Source of the DNA: Strigamia acuminata
Taxonomy: Eukaryota > Arthropoda > Chilopoda > Geophilomorpha > Linotaeniidae
Reading direction: 5' to 3'
DNA: 64,000 nt
Assembly: GCA_949358305.1 (NCBI GenBank)
Contig: OX442314.1
Span: 36,141,608 to 36,205,607, forward strand
Shown here: piece by piece, positions 49,965-60,310 of the stretch
Numbering within the stretch: the first letter of the stretch is position 1
Layout: every line of letters starts with the position of its first letter
The notes under the pieces: model-generated
What the model was told of the DNA's origin: nothing
The model's input: the letters and a program-made list of their open reading frames with translations, nothing else
Databases searched by the model: none
Position numbers and translations under genes: made by a program

Positions 49965-52900
49965 TCATTGTTGATAAGGCTTCCTAAATACTGCCGTAAT
50001 ATTTCGCACGAAATTTTCATCTGAATATTTCGGATTTGGGACTCGTTCTCTTCGAGGACGCGTGCTAGTTCGTTCAACTAGTTTCTGGGGTTTACGTGGT
50101 TTGCGAGGAGGTTTCTCTAGAGGTTCTCCTCGTTCCACTGCTGCTTTCTTTTCTACAGCAATTAATCGCTGTCGATGTCTATGTTTAGACTTTTCTTGTA
50201 CAGATTTTTTGGTCTGTACTTGTGGCGAGTCGGATAATTCCATCGGAACTTCCGTAGGAGTTTCAGGAATTATTTCCTCTTGAGCAGGTGGTGACGGAAG
50301 TTCATTACTTTCGTCCATCCATTTAGGATTTTCCTGATCTGTATTTGAAGCAGTTTTCTGCCCTATTTTCCAAGTTTCAATTGGATATAACGGCGTATAA
50401 GGATATAAAGCCTTAATGTTCACTGATTTTTCTATTGAACCATCAGCAAGTTTGCGTAATTTATACGCGCTACCTGGAAGGATTTCGACAATCTCCCAAG
50501 GACCGTCCCGCTTCTCAGCAAGACCTGCGGAGATCTTTTTGTCTGCGCACGAGAGAATGTGAGTTTGTTTCCAAACTAAATCTCCAACTTCGAATTCAAC
50601 AATTGTGAACTTTTGTTCGTGAATCTTACGATGTCTTTCGTAATTCAATTGAATTCTTCTGTGCATCTCTTGATGCGCTCTACGTAATATGTCAAGTAAT
50701 TCTCGAACATACTTCTCAGGGTTATGCTTGTCAAATGGATTGGCATGCCTGAGAATTCTCGGATCGAAAGGTAGGGTAACAATTCTCCCCGTATTAAGCA
50801 ACATCGGTGTCGAATTCGTTGCAGCCGATTTATTATTACGAATTACAAATGCAAATTCGTCTAAATATCGCGGCCATTGGGTGTGCACATCCGTGTAAAT
50901 TGCCAATAAAATCTTAATGTCCCTGTTGGCTCTCTCTGTCGGGTTAGCCTGAGCATGATAAGTGCTCGTATGAGCCGGTCGGATATGATAAGTTTCGCAA
51001 TATTCATTATAAATATCTGAAACGAATTGTTTCCCATTATCACTAACAATCTTTTTTGGGTGACCCCAACGATTTGCAACAGATCTTAATTCTTGAACGC
51101 AATTAGTGCTCGTGGCTTTGGTTAAAGCTTTAATCTCTACAAATTTAGTACAGTTGTCAATTATGACGAAGACGTACTGGTTTTGGAATCTCCCAGCTGG
51201 TTTTGGCCCCATTAAGTCCATATTAATATGTTCCCAAGGGTTGGTCATGTTATGAGGTACGTAAGGACCTGCACGCTTTTTCTGCTGATCCGGTTTGTAT
51301 TGACTACAATGTGGGCAGCTTTTAACGTAATTTCTTACGCTTCGGCTCATTCCTGGCCAGTAGTAAATCAATCGAGTCTTCTCGAGAGTTTTACTCATGC
51401 CTGCGTGGCCGCTCAAGGGGTGACCATGACAGGCGAAAAGCACTCGCTTTATGAGTGAACTGGGAATAACCGCTTTGAAGCCATTACCAGAGTCGTTGAG
51501 CTCTTCTTCAAATGAAGGATTAAAGAAAATGATCATTTGATCGCCATCATCTTCCTTTTTGTCCAAACAATAGTTTCTAACTTTGTTTTTCCATTCTTTT
51601 ATTTCCGATTTCGGAATTCCAACAATTCTGTCGAATAAAAGATACTCTCGAATGCGTTTACATTCAGTGTCGACTAACTGCGCATCAATTATTTCCCTTC
51701 TTGTAGGTGGGACTTCTTTTATCACATCAGTGAGAGCACTATACAAAGTTTCTTGTATCTCCTCCCCCTCCCTTTCTTCAGAATATTCTTTAGAATTTTC
51801 TGAAAAATGGACACGAACATTTGCTAAATATTCTGACCTTCCTGGAGCACGATTCAAAGAAATCGAAGGATTGCCGTCCCATTCTGGCCAATACTGATTT
51901 ATTTCGATGGGTTCCACATGATCACGAAGAGGAATGTCTTCCTCTCCTAATGGAGCTCTTGAAAGTGCGTCTGCAACTTGGTTATAAGCACCCCTTCGAA
52001 ATACAATCTTGAAAGCACCACATTGGATTCTTAAGGCCCATCGACCAAATTTTCCAGATGGCTCAGGCGTTCGCATAAGCCATTTTAATGCTTCAGCATC
52101 TGACTCGAGTGTAAAAGTACCATATTCTAAATATGGTTTAAAACGATCAATAGCCCACACGACTGCGAGGCATTCGAGTTCTGGCGTTGTGTAACGCTTC
52201 TCCGCTCCTCTCAGTACTCTGCTTGCGTAAGCTACAGGTCTGGGTGCCGTGCCCGTTTTCTTTTTGTCTTTATCTAAAAGATCAACATCTTGGCAGATGA
52301 CAGCTCCTAAGCCTTCGTGGGATGCGTCAGTCATGACTACGAAAGGTTTGGACATGTCTGGTTTGTGCAGACAATTGTCGTTACAAAGCAGCGCTTTAAT
52401 TTTATTAAAAGCTTCAGTTTGAGCATCTCCCCATTCAAATGGAGTTTTCTCATTCATCATACATGTGTATGGCGCAGCAATGGCTCCGTGATTAGGAACG
52501 AACTTCCTGAAGAAGTTTGTCATTCCATGAAACCGTTGAATGTCTTTAGCACATGTTGGAGTCGGAAATTTCATAATTGCAGAAATTTTATCGGGATCTC
52601 CATATAAACCGTCAGGTTTAATCCAATGTCCTAAGAACTTAAGTTCTGTTCTTCCAAAACGAGACTTCGCTTTATTGATTGTCATATTAGCTTTATTAAG
52701 CTTTTCCAACACGTCTCGGACATGAATGAGATGTTCATCCCAAGTATTCGAATAGACAATTACGTCGTCTAAATAAACTAACGCGTAGTTTTGCAATGCT
52801 GAGCCTAAAACGCCTTCCATCAATCGTTGGAAAGTGCAAGGAGCATTACAAAGTCCAAATGGCATTCGCACAAATTGGTAAGGACCATTCGGTGTGTAAA

Positions 52901-54140
52901 AGGCCGTCTTTGGACGATCTTCTTTACACATCTCGACTTGGTAATATCCTTTGACCAGGTCAATGGATGTGAAATACCTTCCTGGTCCAGTATTATGCAA
53001 AAGCAGATCTATACTAGGCATCTGAATCACATCTAATTCGGTGATTGCATTCAACCACCTATAGTCGATACACATTCTGTACGTACCATCAGGTTTCGCA
53101 ACAATTACAGGATGGCTAATGAATGGCCCAGTGGCCTTTTCAATTAGTCCATCTTGTTCTAGTTCAGCAACTAATTTGGACATAATGGCTCTCTTGGCCG
53201 GATTGTACATGCGGTACTGCATTCTGGGCAATGAATGCCCTTCTTTGAATTTAATACGATGTTGAGTAACATTCGTACATCCAACTTGGTCACGAAATAC
53301 ATTAGATACTGCATTGACCACTTCTCGAAGCGCTAGGCGCTGTTCAGGAGTGCAATCACTACCTTCAACTAACTTCTCATCCCATTCTAAAACGGGTGCA
53401 TCAGATAATTCAGTTGAATCAGCAACTGACGCCAGTTCTTCTAAATATTCGAAAGTAATTCGATTTAGAGGTGCCATTGCAAAGTTATCCTCTTCTGACA
53501 CATAAGGGGCGGACCAAGTAGGTTTATCAGCACAAGAGAACTCTTGGAGATGTGGATGTGTACTAATCTTTTGTCGACGCATAAAATTATGTCCGAGTAT
53601 TAATCCACAGACTCGTTTGGCTAAAACGATGAAATTCATCGGCGTGCATTCATCAGCCCACTGTACGCACAAAGTTATTTGTCCGACTGGTTTGTGCGCT
53701 ACACCTACAGCATTAACCAACATGTTTCTGGGTGCTTCTTGTAAAAAATCAGGCAGAGCTTGAGTTTCTGACAAAAGCTGTTCCCCAATATAACATTGAG
53801 AAGCTCCTGTGTCCATGAGCGCATTGTAGGTGAGCCCACCAATTGTGACTTTCATTCGAGGATCGTCTTTATTATTACCCAAAGTAATATTGTGCAAATT
53901 ATTGCTCCCGATGACTCTGTTGAGTCGTCTAGGTCTACAAAATTTCTTCGTGTAACATTTATGTGGAAACAATGTCAAGCTCTTGAATTGCTCCGTCATC
54001 TTTTGTAGATTTTCATCTACTCCACCGCTATGACTAGTGGCTTCTTCTAGAAACGTAGTTTCCACGTCCATGAACAACGAGTCCGACATAGCATCAGCTA
54101 TTTCTGGGGGCTGAATGAATCCTTCATCCCCCGGATCTAG
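49965..54140 (-). CDS. pol: Element 3 Pol: protease, RT, RNase H, integrase
   Basis: Pol is in the -1 frame to gag. ATG at 54087-54089 exists, but the frame is open up to the slippery site. Numbering from 54089: protease DTGA near 94, RT YLDD near 440, RNase H TDAS near 586, integrase H-H-C-C near 893-925, Asp near 958, DNGKQF near 1016, Glu (PTERANR) near 1050, a GPW version of the GPY module near 1195. The tail is basic and Pro-rich. No interruption is present. Confidence 0.95.
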   Translation of the reverse strand, partial: LDPGDEGFIQPPEIADAMSDSLFMDVETTFLEEATSHSGGVDENLQKMTEQFKSLTLFPHKCYTKKFCRPRRLNRVIGSNNLHNITLGNNKDDPRMKVTIGGLTYNALMDTGASQCYIGEQLLSETQALPDFLQEAPRNMLVNAVGVAHKPVGQITLCVQWADECTPMNFIVLAKRVCGLILGHNFMRRQKISTHPHLQEFSCADKPTWSAPYVSEEDNFAMAPLNRITFEYLEELASVADSTELSDAPVLEWDEKLVEGSDCTPEQRLALREVVNAVSNVFRDQVGCTNVTQHRIKFKEGHSLPRMQYRMYNPAKRAIMSKLVAELEQDGLIEKATGPFISHPVIVAKPDGTYRMCIDYRWLNAITELDVIQMPSIDLLLHNTGPGRYFTSIDLVKGYYQVEMCKEDRPKTAFYTPNGPYQFVRMPFGLCNAPCTFQRLMEGVLGSALQNYALVYLDDVIVYSNTWDEHLIHVRDVLEKLNKANMTINKAKSRFGRTELKFLGHWIKPDGLYGDPDKISAIMKFPTPTCAKDIQRFHGMTNFFRKFVPNHGAIAAPYTCMMNEKTPFEWGDAQTEAFNKIKALLCNDNCLHKPDMSKPFVVMTDASHEGLGAVICQDVDLLDKDKKKTGTAPRPVAYASRVLRGAEKRYTTPELECLAVVWAIDRFKPYLEYGTFTLESDAEALKWLMRTPEPSGKFGRWALRIQCGAFKIVFRRGAYNQVADALSRAPLGEEDIPLRDHVEPIEINQYWPEWDGNPSISLNRAPGRSEYLANVRVHFSENSKEYSEEREGEEIQETLYSALTDVIKEVPPTRREIIDAQLVDTECKRIREYLLFDRIVGIPKSEIKEWKNKVRNYCLDKKEDDGDQMIIFFNPSFEEELNDSGNGFKAVIPSSLIKRVLFACHGHPLSGHAGMSKTLEKTRLIYYWPGMSRSVRNYVKSCPHCSQYKPDQQKKRAGPYVPHNMTNPWEHINMDLMGPKPAGRFQNQYVFVIIDNCTKFVEIKALTKATSTNCVQELRSVANRWGHPKKIVSDNGKQFVSDIYNEYCETYHIRPAHTSTYHAQANPTERANRDIKILLAIYTDVHTQWPRYLDEFAFVIRNNKSAATNSTPMLLNTGRIVTLPFDPRILRHANPFDKHNPEKYVRELLDILRRAHQEMHRRIQLNYERHRKIHEQKFTIVEFEVGDLVWKQTHILSCADKKISAGLAEKRDGPWEIVEILPGSAYKLRKLADGSIEKSVNIKALYPYTPLYPIETWKIGQKTASNTDQENPKWMDESNELPSPPAQEEIIPETPTEVPMELSDSPQVQTKKSVQEKSKHRHRQRLIAVEKKAAVERGEPLEKPPRKPRKPQKLVERTSTRPRRERVPNPKYSDENFVRNITAVFRKPYQQ

Positions 54141-54146
54141 TTTTTT
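54106..54146 (-). promoter_or_regulatory. Predicted -1 gag-pol frameshift signal of element 3
   Basis: The minus strand reads GCA AAA AAC TAG: heptamer A AAA AAC (54146-54140) immediately before the gag stop. After 7 nt, GGGGG (54132-54128) pairs with CCCCC (54110-54106), and inside it ATGAA pairs with TTCAT around a 3-nt loop, with a 4-nt bulge. The pol frame is open through it. Confidence 0.88.
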
Positions 54147-56449
54147 GCACTAGAATCAGTCGAATCGTTAGATTCAGGTTTAGCCAATTGTTTGACTATC
54201 TCAGCTAATTGATTAGTGAGCGTCGACTGCAGTTTATTCTCAAAATTATTAAATTTGGAATCAAGTTTCACATCTAGTGTCGCATCCAACACTTCTTGGG
54301 TTACCCAATTAGGTTTACGCTTAGCAGAGGGATCCAAAGTTGGATTATCTGGGGTATTTCGCTTCTGAATGTCTTCAGACTTAAAATTCGAACGGGGTTT
54401 TAAATCTGGACACTCTCGTCGGAAATGTCCGGGTTTCTTACAATTAAAGCAAACCATTTGTCCCCTCCTGTTGGGGTCTACTACACCATTTACTGCGTAA
54501 ATTAGTTCACATTCTTCGGGTAACTCATCTGTACAGAAATTAATCTGTTCATCTGATTCCAAAGTCAGGGACTTGGCGTTATTTTTAGGTTGCGAACGAG
54601 TGTCCGGTTTCCTAGGTGGGAAAACGACTGGATCGTTTACTCTCACCCCATTGGCTGTACGGCTGTACAGTCCTTTCTTCTTTGTAATAGCATTATAAAT
54701 GTCTATGAAGGGAAGTTCATCTAAACCTTGCGTGTGCAAGAGAAGATCGTTGGCGGGAGTAATGCTTCCCAAGAATATACTCGCAGCTCCCTGAGAGTTA
54801 AGGTTATCTTGTAATAACCAAAGTTGGTAAAACTTATGTGTATAATCATACAAGTTTTCTGATTCGAGCTGTCTCAACTTTGTTAATTGGGTTGTTCGTT
54901 CCAAGCATGTGGCAACAAACCTTCCTCTAAACGCTTTTTCAAACGTGTCCCAATTATGAAAGTCGTCTCGTCTCTCTTGAAACCAACTATATGCGAGGTC
55001 GGTTAAGTAACCAGCCACGCCTTTTACTAACATTTCATCGAGTGAAATATTTCGTAGAAACGCAACGTTTCGAATTATACTGAGGAAGCGCTCGCTTTCT
55101 TCAGTTTTACCCGAAAATACAGGTATATCGGGAGGTTTCAAACTTATAGTTTGGGGTGTTGCAGGGGTGGAATTCTTTCCTACTTGGGCTAGTTTATGCA
55201 TATTTAATGCAATAGTAGCTAAGTCGTCTGCTGACATCCCAAAACTACTTGTTGGTCGCGAATTATCATTCGTCGAACCATTATTAAAATGACTCGAGTT
55301 ATTTTGACTAGAGCCGTTAAAATTATTGGGGTTGAAATTATTTGACCCTCCTTGATTTTGTCTACCTTGATGGCCAAGATTCGAATGATTATTCGGTCCA
55401 CCTTGGTTGTCAAAATTTGAATGATTATTCGATCCACTGGGATTTTGCCTTCTTTGGTTACCAAAGTTGGAATGATTATTCGCTCCACCTTGATTTCCAA
55501 AGTTCGAATGATTATTCGAATTTCCCTGATAACCTTGATTCGAAAAATTATTCGACTGGTTCTGCTTGCCAGGTTGTGAATAATTATTCCACTGGCCTTG
55601 ATTACCGGAACTTGAACAGTTATTCGGATTATGTAAGTTATTTAAGTTCGGCTGAACTGGATAACTTCCTTGCGATACAGGCAATTGGTTTGGAATATTA
55701 TTATTTCCAGAAAAAGGATTCAAACGATTGTTTGGATCGACTATTCCTCTTAGCTGCGCGCTTAAATCATTATTTAATCCATGCGTGGGTTCAGCAGCAA
55801 GATTCGGACAACTGTTGGCTCCATTCGGAAAACCAGGATTCGGGTTTTTATTATTATTAAGACCCATAAATCTTCTTTTATGAGAAGCAACAAATTGATT
55901 ATTCATTCGCCGATAAAACGCTTGTTCAAAACTGCCGGGTGTAGGATCCCGTTGATCCCAACGAGATTTCCGGTTGGTCGTCGGAGGTCCTGTCGTCTTC
56001 TGACGATACCGAGTGATCGGTGTTGTCGTATTCAAACCAGGATCTGTCGGTCCTTGATTACGTGGAGTCTGTGATCTAGAACTAGAATGCTCCGACGGAT
56101 CTCGATGTGTGTTAACAAAATCTAAAACTTCGGCCATTGTTCCAAATTGAATTGGATTCAAACAATAATCCCGACAAATAAAAAGTCCAGCTGGACCTAA
56201 ATGTGATCCATCTTGTGGACGATTCATTTCCTCCTCGGGGGTAAGATCAGTTACTTCTTCAACTGGATCGATAATGGCGACTGGGTCGGTCGGTTCAATT
56301 GAAACATTATTATCGTCCACGTGGTTTTCCACGACATTCACTGTTTCCATTTCATCTGGAACGGGTACAAATCCGGCTAAATTAATTCCACCGGTCAAAC
56401 ACGTTCTTTCCTTACCACGGGTATTCATCGAATGCTGGTTACTAGTCAT
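54137..56449 (-). CDS. gag: Element 3 Gag (770 residues, Asn/Gly-rich repeats)
   Basis: ATG at 56447-56449. Residues about 270-370 are tandem Asn/His/Ser/Phe/Gly/Gln units (NNHSNFGNQGG-type), a prion-like low-complexity region. The capsid-type domain is near 440-597 and the CCHC knuckle (CFNCKKPGHFRREC) near 667-680. The frame ends TAG directly after the slippery heptamer. The N-terminal HSMNTR and FICRDY motifs and the capsid align with the gag relic at 3612/18727. Confidence 0.93.
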   Translation of the reverse strand: MTSNQHSMNTRGKERTCLTGGINLAGFVPVPDEMETVNVVENHVDDNNVSIEPTDPVAIIDPVEEVTDLTPEEEMNRPQDGSHLGPAGLFICRDYCLNPIQFGTMAEVLDFVNTHRDPSEHSSSRSQTPRNQGPTDPGLNTTTPITRYRQKTTGPPTTNRKSRWDQRDPTPGSFEQAFYRRMNNQFVASHKRRFMGLNNNKNPNPGFPNGANSCPNLAAEPTHGLNNDLSAQLRGIVDPNNRLNPFSGNNNIPNQLPVSQGSYPVQPNLNNLHNPNNCSSSGNQGQWNNYSQPGKQNQSNNFSNQGYQGNSNNHSNFGNQGGANNHSNFGNQRRQNPSGSNNHSNFDNQGGPNNHSNLGHQGRQNQGGSNNFNPNNFNGSSQNNSSHFNNGSTNDNSRPTSSFGMSADDLATIALNMHKLAQVGKNSTPATPQTISLKPPDIPVFSGKTEESERFLSIIRNVAFLRNISLDEMLVKGVAGYLTDLAYSWFQERRDDFHNWDTFEKAFRGRFVATCLERTTQLTKLRQLESENLYDYTHKFYQLWLLQDNLNSQGAASIFLGSITPANDLLLHTQGLDELPFIDIYNAITKKKGLYSRTANGVRVNDPVVFPPRKPDTRSQPKNNAKSLTLESDEQINFCTDELPEECELIYAVNGVVDPNRRGQMVCFNCKKPGHFRRECPDLKPRSNFKSEDIQKRNTPDNPTLDPSAKRKPNWVTQEVLDATLDVKLDSKFNNFENKLQSTLTNQLAEIVKQLAKPESNDSTDSSAKN

Positions 56450-57545
56450 CTTTTAATCGAAATCAAGATTCCAAAAAATTCACAAATAAACGAAGAAGTT
56501 ACAAGCGATCTGGAAGGTTGCAAACGAAGCAATGGTTTCACTGGGTCGTTCTGGGTTTCAAGTACCTCTGTAAACCTTTCTGATTGGTCGAACTTCAAAC
56601 GTTAGTCTCACGAGATTTTAATCTTGTCTGTGATTGATGGATTTCACCTTTTTCGCGGACCCATGATCTAGTCAGATTTCTGAATTATGACGTAGTCAAA
56701 AAAATAAAAATGGACGATCATCCAAATTCACCGAAAAAGTATTACTTATTTCCATAATAAAATCTTATTTATAACCAATTTGAATTTCGCTGAAATTTTG
56801 TATAACAAGAGCGCGTGAAATCTATCGACTACTACGGCTTTGCTGCAAAGCATTGGTTGCTAGGCAACACAACAAACGAGAATTTCTTCGCCAACATTGG
56901 AATGAATTTTTCACTCGTAGATATTTGATTTCAAAGTTTTGAAATCCTAATTTTGACCGAACATTTTAATGTAGAATTAAGTATGTAAATAAAATAGCTC
57001 TTTGAAATAAAATATAAATTTTAATTCCTTCGAAAATGTCAATTTCCTTGTATTTTATTCACGCGAATAAAGTTAGGTTTAACTTGAAATCTCAAGTATT
57101 TATACAGTTATAAAAATAAACAAACTACAAATACTTGTCGGAATTCAGTTAGAATTCCCGATAAAACTTGTGGAACTTTTCGCATTAGGCCCAACCACGT
57201 GGTTTCTCGAATCGACGACGGCGAATCGACGTATCACGGGCGGACGTAACAACGACAAGTTCGGGCAAGATTTTCCAATTCTCGTGGTCGGATCATTAGG
57301 CCTGACCACGCGGTGGGAAATTATTAGTTTGTTTAAAACATACAATTTCTTCGGCGGAAAATCGGAAATGCAAATGAATTACATTTATTATCTTGCAAAG
57401 CACTTTAAAACGGAATAAATAAATTAGACACAAATATAAATTTCGTTCGAAACTTATTTTACACACAAAAATCACCGTAAAAGTTACACTTATTCGAATT
57501 CACGATAGACACACAAAACTTCAAATATTTTATTTAAAATTTGGA
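56450..57545 (-). other. 5' leader of element 3
   Basis: About 1.1 kb between PBS and gag with no supported gene. It includes a G/C-richer patch (57170-57320) with inverted CCACGTGG/CCACGCGGTGG words that may fold. Confidence 0.5.
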
Positions 57546-57569
57546 CAGCCTATCTCGGTAGAACCTCCA
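57546..57569 (-). other. Primer binding site candidate of element 3
   Basis: Two bases inside the 5' LTR the minus strand reads TGGAGGTTCTACCGAGATAG. It starts TGG. The complement resembles a tRNA D-arm word (CTCGGTAGA), so an internal tRNA primer is possible. Confidence 0.5.
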
Positions 57570-57571
57570 CT

Positions 57572-59142
57572 TGTGACGATTCTACTTTTAGCTGAATAAT
57601 TAGCCATTACAAGAGATAAATCGGTTTAGACAAGACATTTCTACAACTAGAAATAACCTAACCGAGATAAGCTACGAAATTTTGTACAACGTGAATATGT
57701 GATCAAATATAATAACTTACGATTTTGTGTGATATAATTACATGTTTATTAACATTACAACTGGGTTGGGGTTCTGGATAAGTGTAACGGCGGCTACACT
57801 GGTTGAGGTTCCGGGCGATGCTGTTCGAGTGGTGCGGCTGACTTTGCGGCATCGTCACAGTTAGCGCTACGGAGACGTATTCGGTCCCGCAGCTCGGATA
57901 TCTATTAATACGAAGAATCCTTCGCATTTGGTCGGGAATATTCATTAGAATATTCCGTATTCAAATCATCAAAACATATTAGTGTAATATAACAAATGAA
58001 TTGTTATATTGTTATTCTATGGGCGGGGACAGTCACGACAGTCGAGGGGACCATCGCGGGAGTTGTTGAGACTCCATCCGCCAGCATGCCTTACGACGAC
58101 AAGATCTCGTGATCAGGCGCCGGGTATTTGTTTTCTGCGACGAGTCGCTTTCAGTGGTACCAACCACTGGGTAAACAGTTCCTAGGGGACTACCAGATCG
58201 GCATTACCAATACCCGAGTGTTTGTTTAGCGCAAGGTATGAATGCAATTGCTCACGGGCCACCAACCCGGTGCGTCGCCTGTGAATAAGGCTTTTACCGA
58301 CCTCGGACAAGTCTTGCCCACTTAACGGAAGGGCCAATGCACTGCATCGGAACCCTGGGAAAATAGTTTGCCCGCATTTGTTTGACGGGTTTGACTTCCC
58401 GTATATGTGCTCTGGCAGAGCATCTGACCTATGATCGGAGAATCTCGCAAATAGATGCGACTATCACCGATCATATGATTTGATATTTGTTTAACGGTGT
58501 TAATCAATCCCGTACATGAGCGATATACTAAGCCACCGTATGAAATCCTACTGTCCCTTAGAACAGCTGGCTAACACTACGGGGCCATTTCATGTGTAAA
58601 ACATGTCTATTACCGGAGTTAGCCTTCCCGAAAGGGCCCTACAACAAGCAATAACAAACTAGTAATAATACTATTTGTGGAGAGCTGAGGAGGCCTGATG
58701 TGTCGATAAAGAAAGTGAGATCCAACGATAACAACTTATCAATACAAACAATATAAACATATTCAGAATCAAGCCAGGGGGGGAGCTCGTGAAAACCAGA
58801 GCTTATATAGTTCTAGAGAACAATCAGATTGGCGACAGCCAATCAGGTGTCTGAATCGATGGATTCGTGGATCACTAGTCCGGACCTAATATTGAACTGG
58901 GTCCAGAAGAGTCCGATTGGTCATCTTCAACAGGTAAGTAAAACCGGATATTGATTCGATAGAATCAATATCTCAAGTAAATAATACTTAGCTTAGTCCA
59001 ATAAAATACTGTATATTTTATTCGCAACGTTATATTAATTCTTTAATATAACTCGCAACTTTATCGAGTTTAAACTGCGCGCGTTAGACAAACAGCGCCA
59101 TCTAGTGTGAACATTGGATAATACGGTTTTATAACCGTCACA
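57572..59142 (-). repeat. Element 3 LTR, 5' in coding sense
   Basis: Partner of 45062-46632, same length, followed by the second AATT. An ATG in its U5 end opens a short upstream frame of about 24 codons that stops just past the PBS. Confidence 0.93.
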
Positions 59143-60310
59143 AATTATTTGACATATCTAGTGTCTCAGCATTCGTTATGATATTTGTAGGAGGAAGCAC
59201 TATAACTTCAAACTTATTATTTCTTAGATCAAAATGAACTGCAGAATCGCCATGTGCGTACATTCGGTCAATAGAGCTCATCGAATTATCAGCTAATGTA
59301 ATGTGTTTTAGGTTTTTGCTATATTCAAGTCCAGCCATAAAAACGTTAGTGATGTTATTCGAATTAAGACGTAGCACTTCCAGTTTCTTTAAGTAGTCGC
59401 CCCAAAATTCAATTAATTTAATTTGATTGTGGCTGAAATCAATCTCCACAATTGATTTGGAACCAAACACATCGATGGGTATGGCATGGAGTTTATTATT
59501 GTTCATGTGAAGTTTGCTCAGTAACAGATTTCCTGACAACAGGTCCCCGGGTATAGATGCGATGGAGTTGTGAGATAAATCTAGCACTTCCAAATCTTTC
59601 AAATCAACTAATAAATCTAGCGGTAATGAACTCAGATTATTATGCGATAAGTTGAGTTTCACTAGATTTAATGTTTGGTTGAAATCGCTTCTTGAAACAA
59701 CACCAATACGGTTGTTGCTGAGATCATAACTAAATAAATAATTAAAGTTATACATGTCACTGGGTATTTGAATGAATTTGTTAAAACTTAAATCTAATTC
59801 CTGTAAATAGTCCAGTAAGCTAGTGTTGCTGGTGAGCGACAGTAAACAGTTGTTGCGCATTTTTAATGTCCTTGGGGTTGCATTAAATATTGCATTAAAT
59901 ATTGTGGACAGATTAATGTTATTAGTTGTTTTTAAGGGATTGGTGCAGAAATTAAATATCTCAACATTGTGAAATCTATTTCTTTCGAACAGAAGTTTTG
60001 AGATAAACCAATTTAGAAATTCTAAAGGCAATCCGCTATTGAGGCCATCAATTGTCAGGTCCAAACCTTCGTTTGGGTTTCGTTTGGCTTTGACAGACAA
60101 CGAATGAGGAGACCATTCGCTACATACAATTGAAACACTTGAGTTGTGGTTAGTACAAGTACATGATTCGTCCAACGAAGCACAGCCATTTTCCCGGATG
60201 CACGGAATTATGCTGGAACAGTTATCCAATTCGCAATAAGCAGGCGTTGGTGAAATGAAACAAATCCAAATACACAGCGCGGGCGAAAGGTGTTTGGTCG
60301 TACGAAACAT
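59143..60310 (-). pseudogene. TLR copy 2, N-terminal part (split by element 3)
   Basis: ATG at 60308-60310 with a signal peptide, the Cys-rich start and the first LRRs, matching copy 1 (about 85 percent by inspection). The frame breaks at the LTR junction after LDMSNN. As it stands it could give only a secreted LRR fragment. The frame is open 20 codons further upstream to an ATG at 60370, which copy 1 lacks because it has a TAA there. Confidence 0.85.

Larger units (their letters stand above)
45062..59142 (-). mobile_element. Element 3: complete Ty3/gypsy LTR retrotransposon (14.1 kb)
   Basis: Two 1571-bp LTRs (45062-46632, 57572-59142) with TGTGAC...GTCACA ends flank gag, pol and ORF3. The AATT target duplication is at 45058-45061 and 59143-59146. 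Two LTR differences were noticed (near 45068/57578 and 46061/58571), so the insertion is recent. It lies in the coding sequence of TLR copy 2, in the same orientation. Its Gag is related to the gag relic that element 1 interrupts. Confidence 0.95.
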
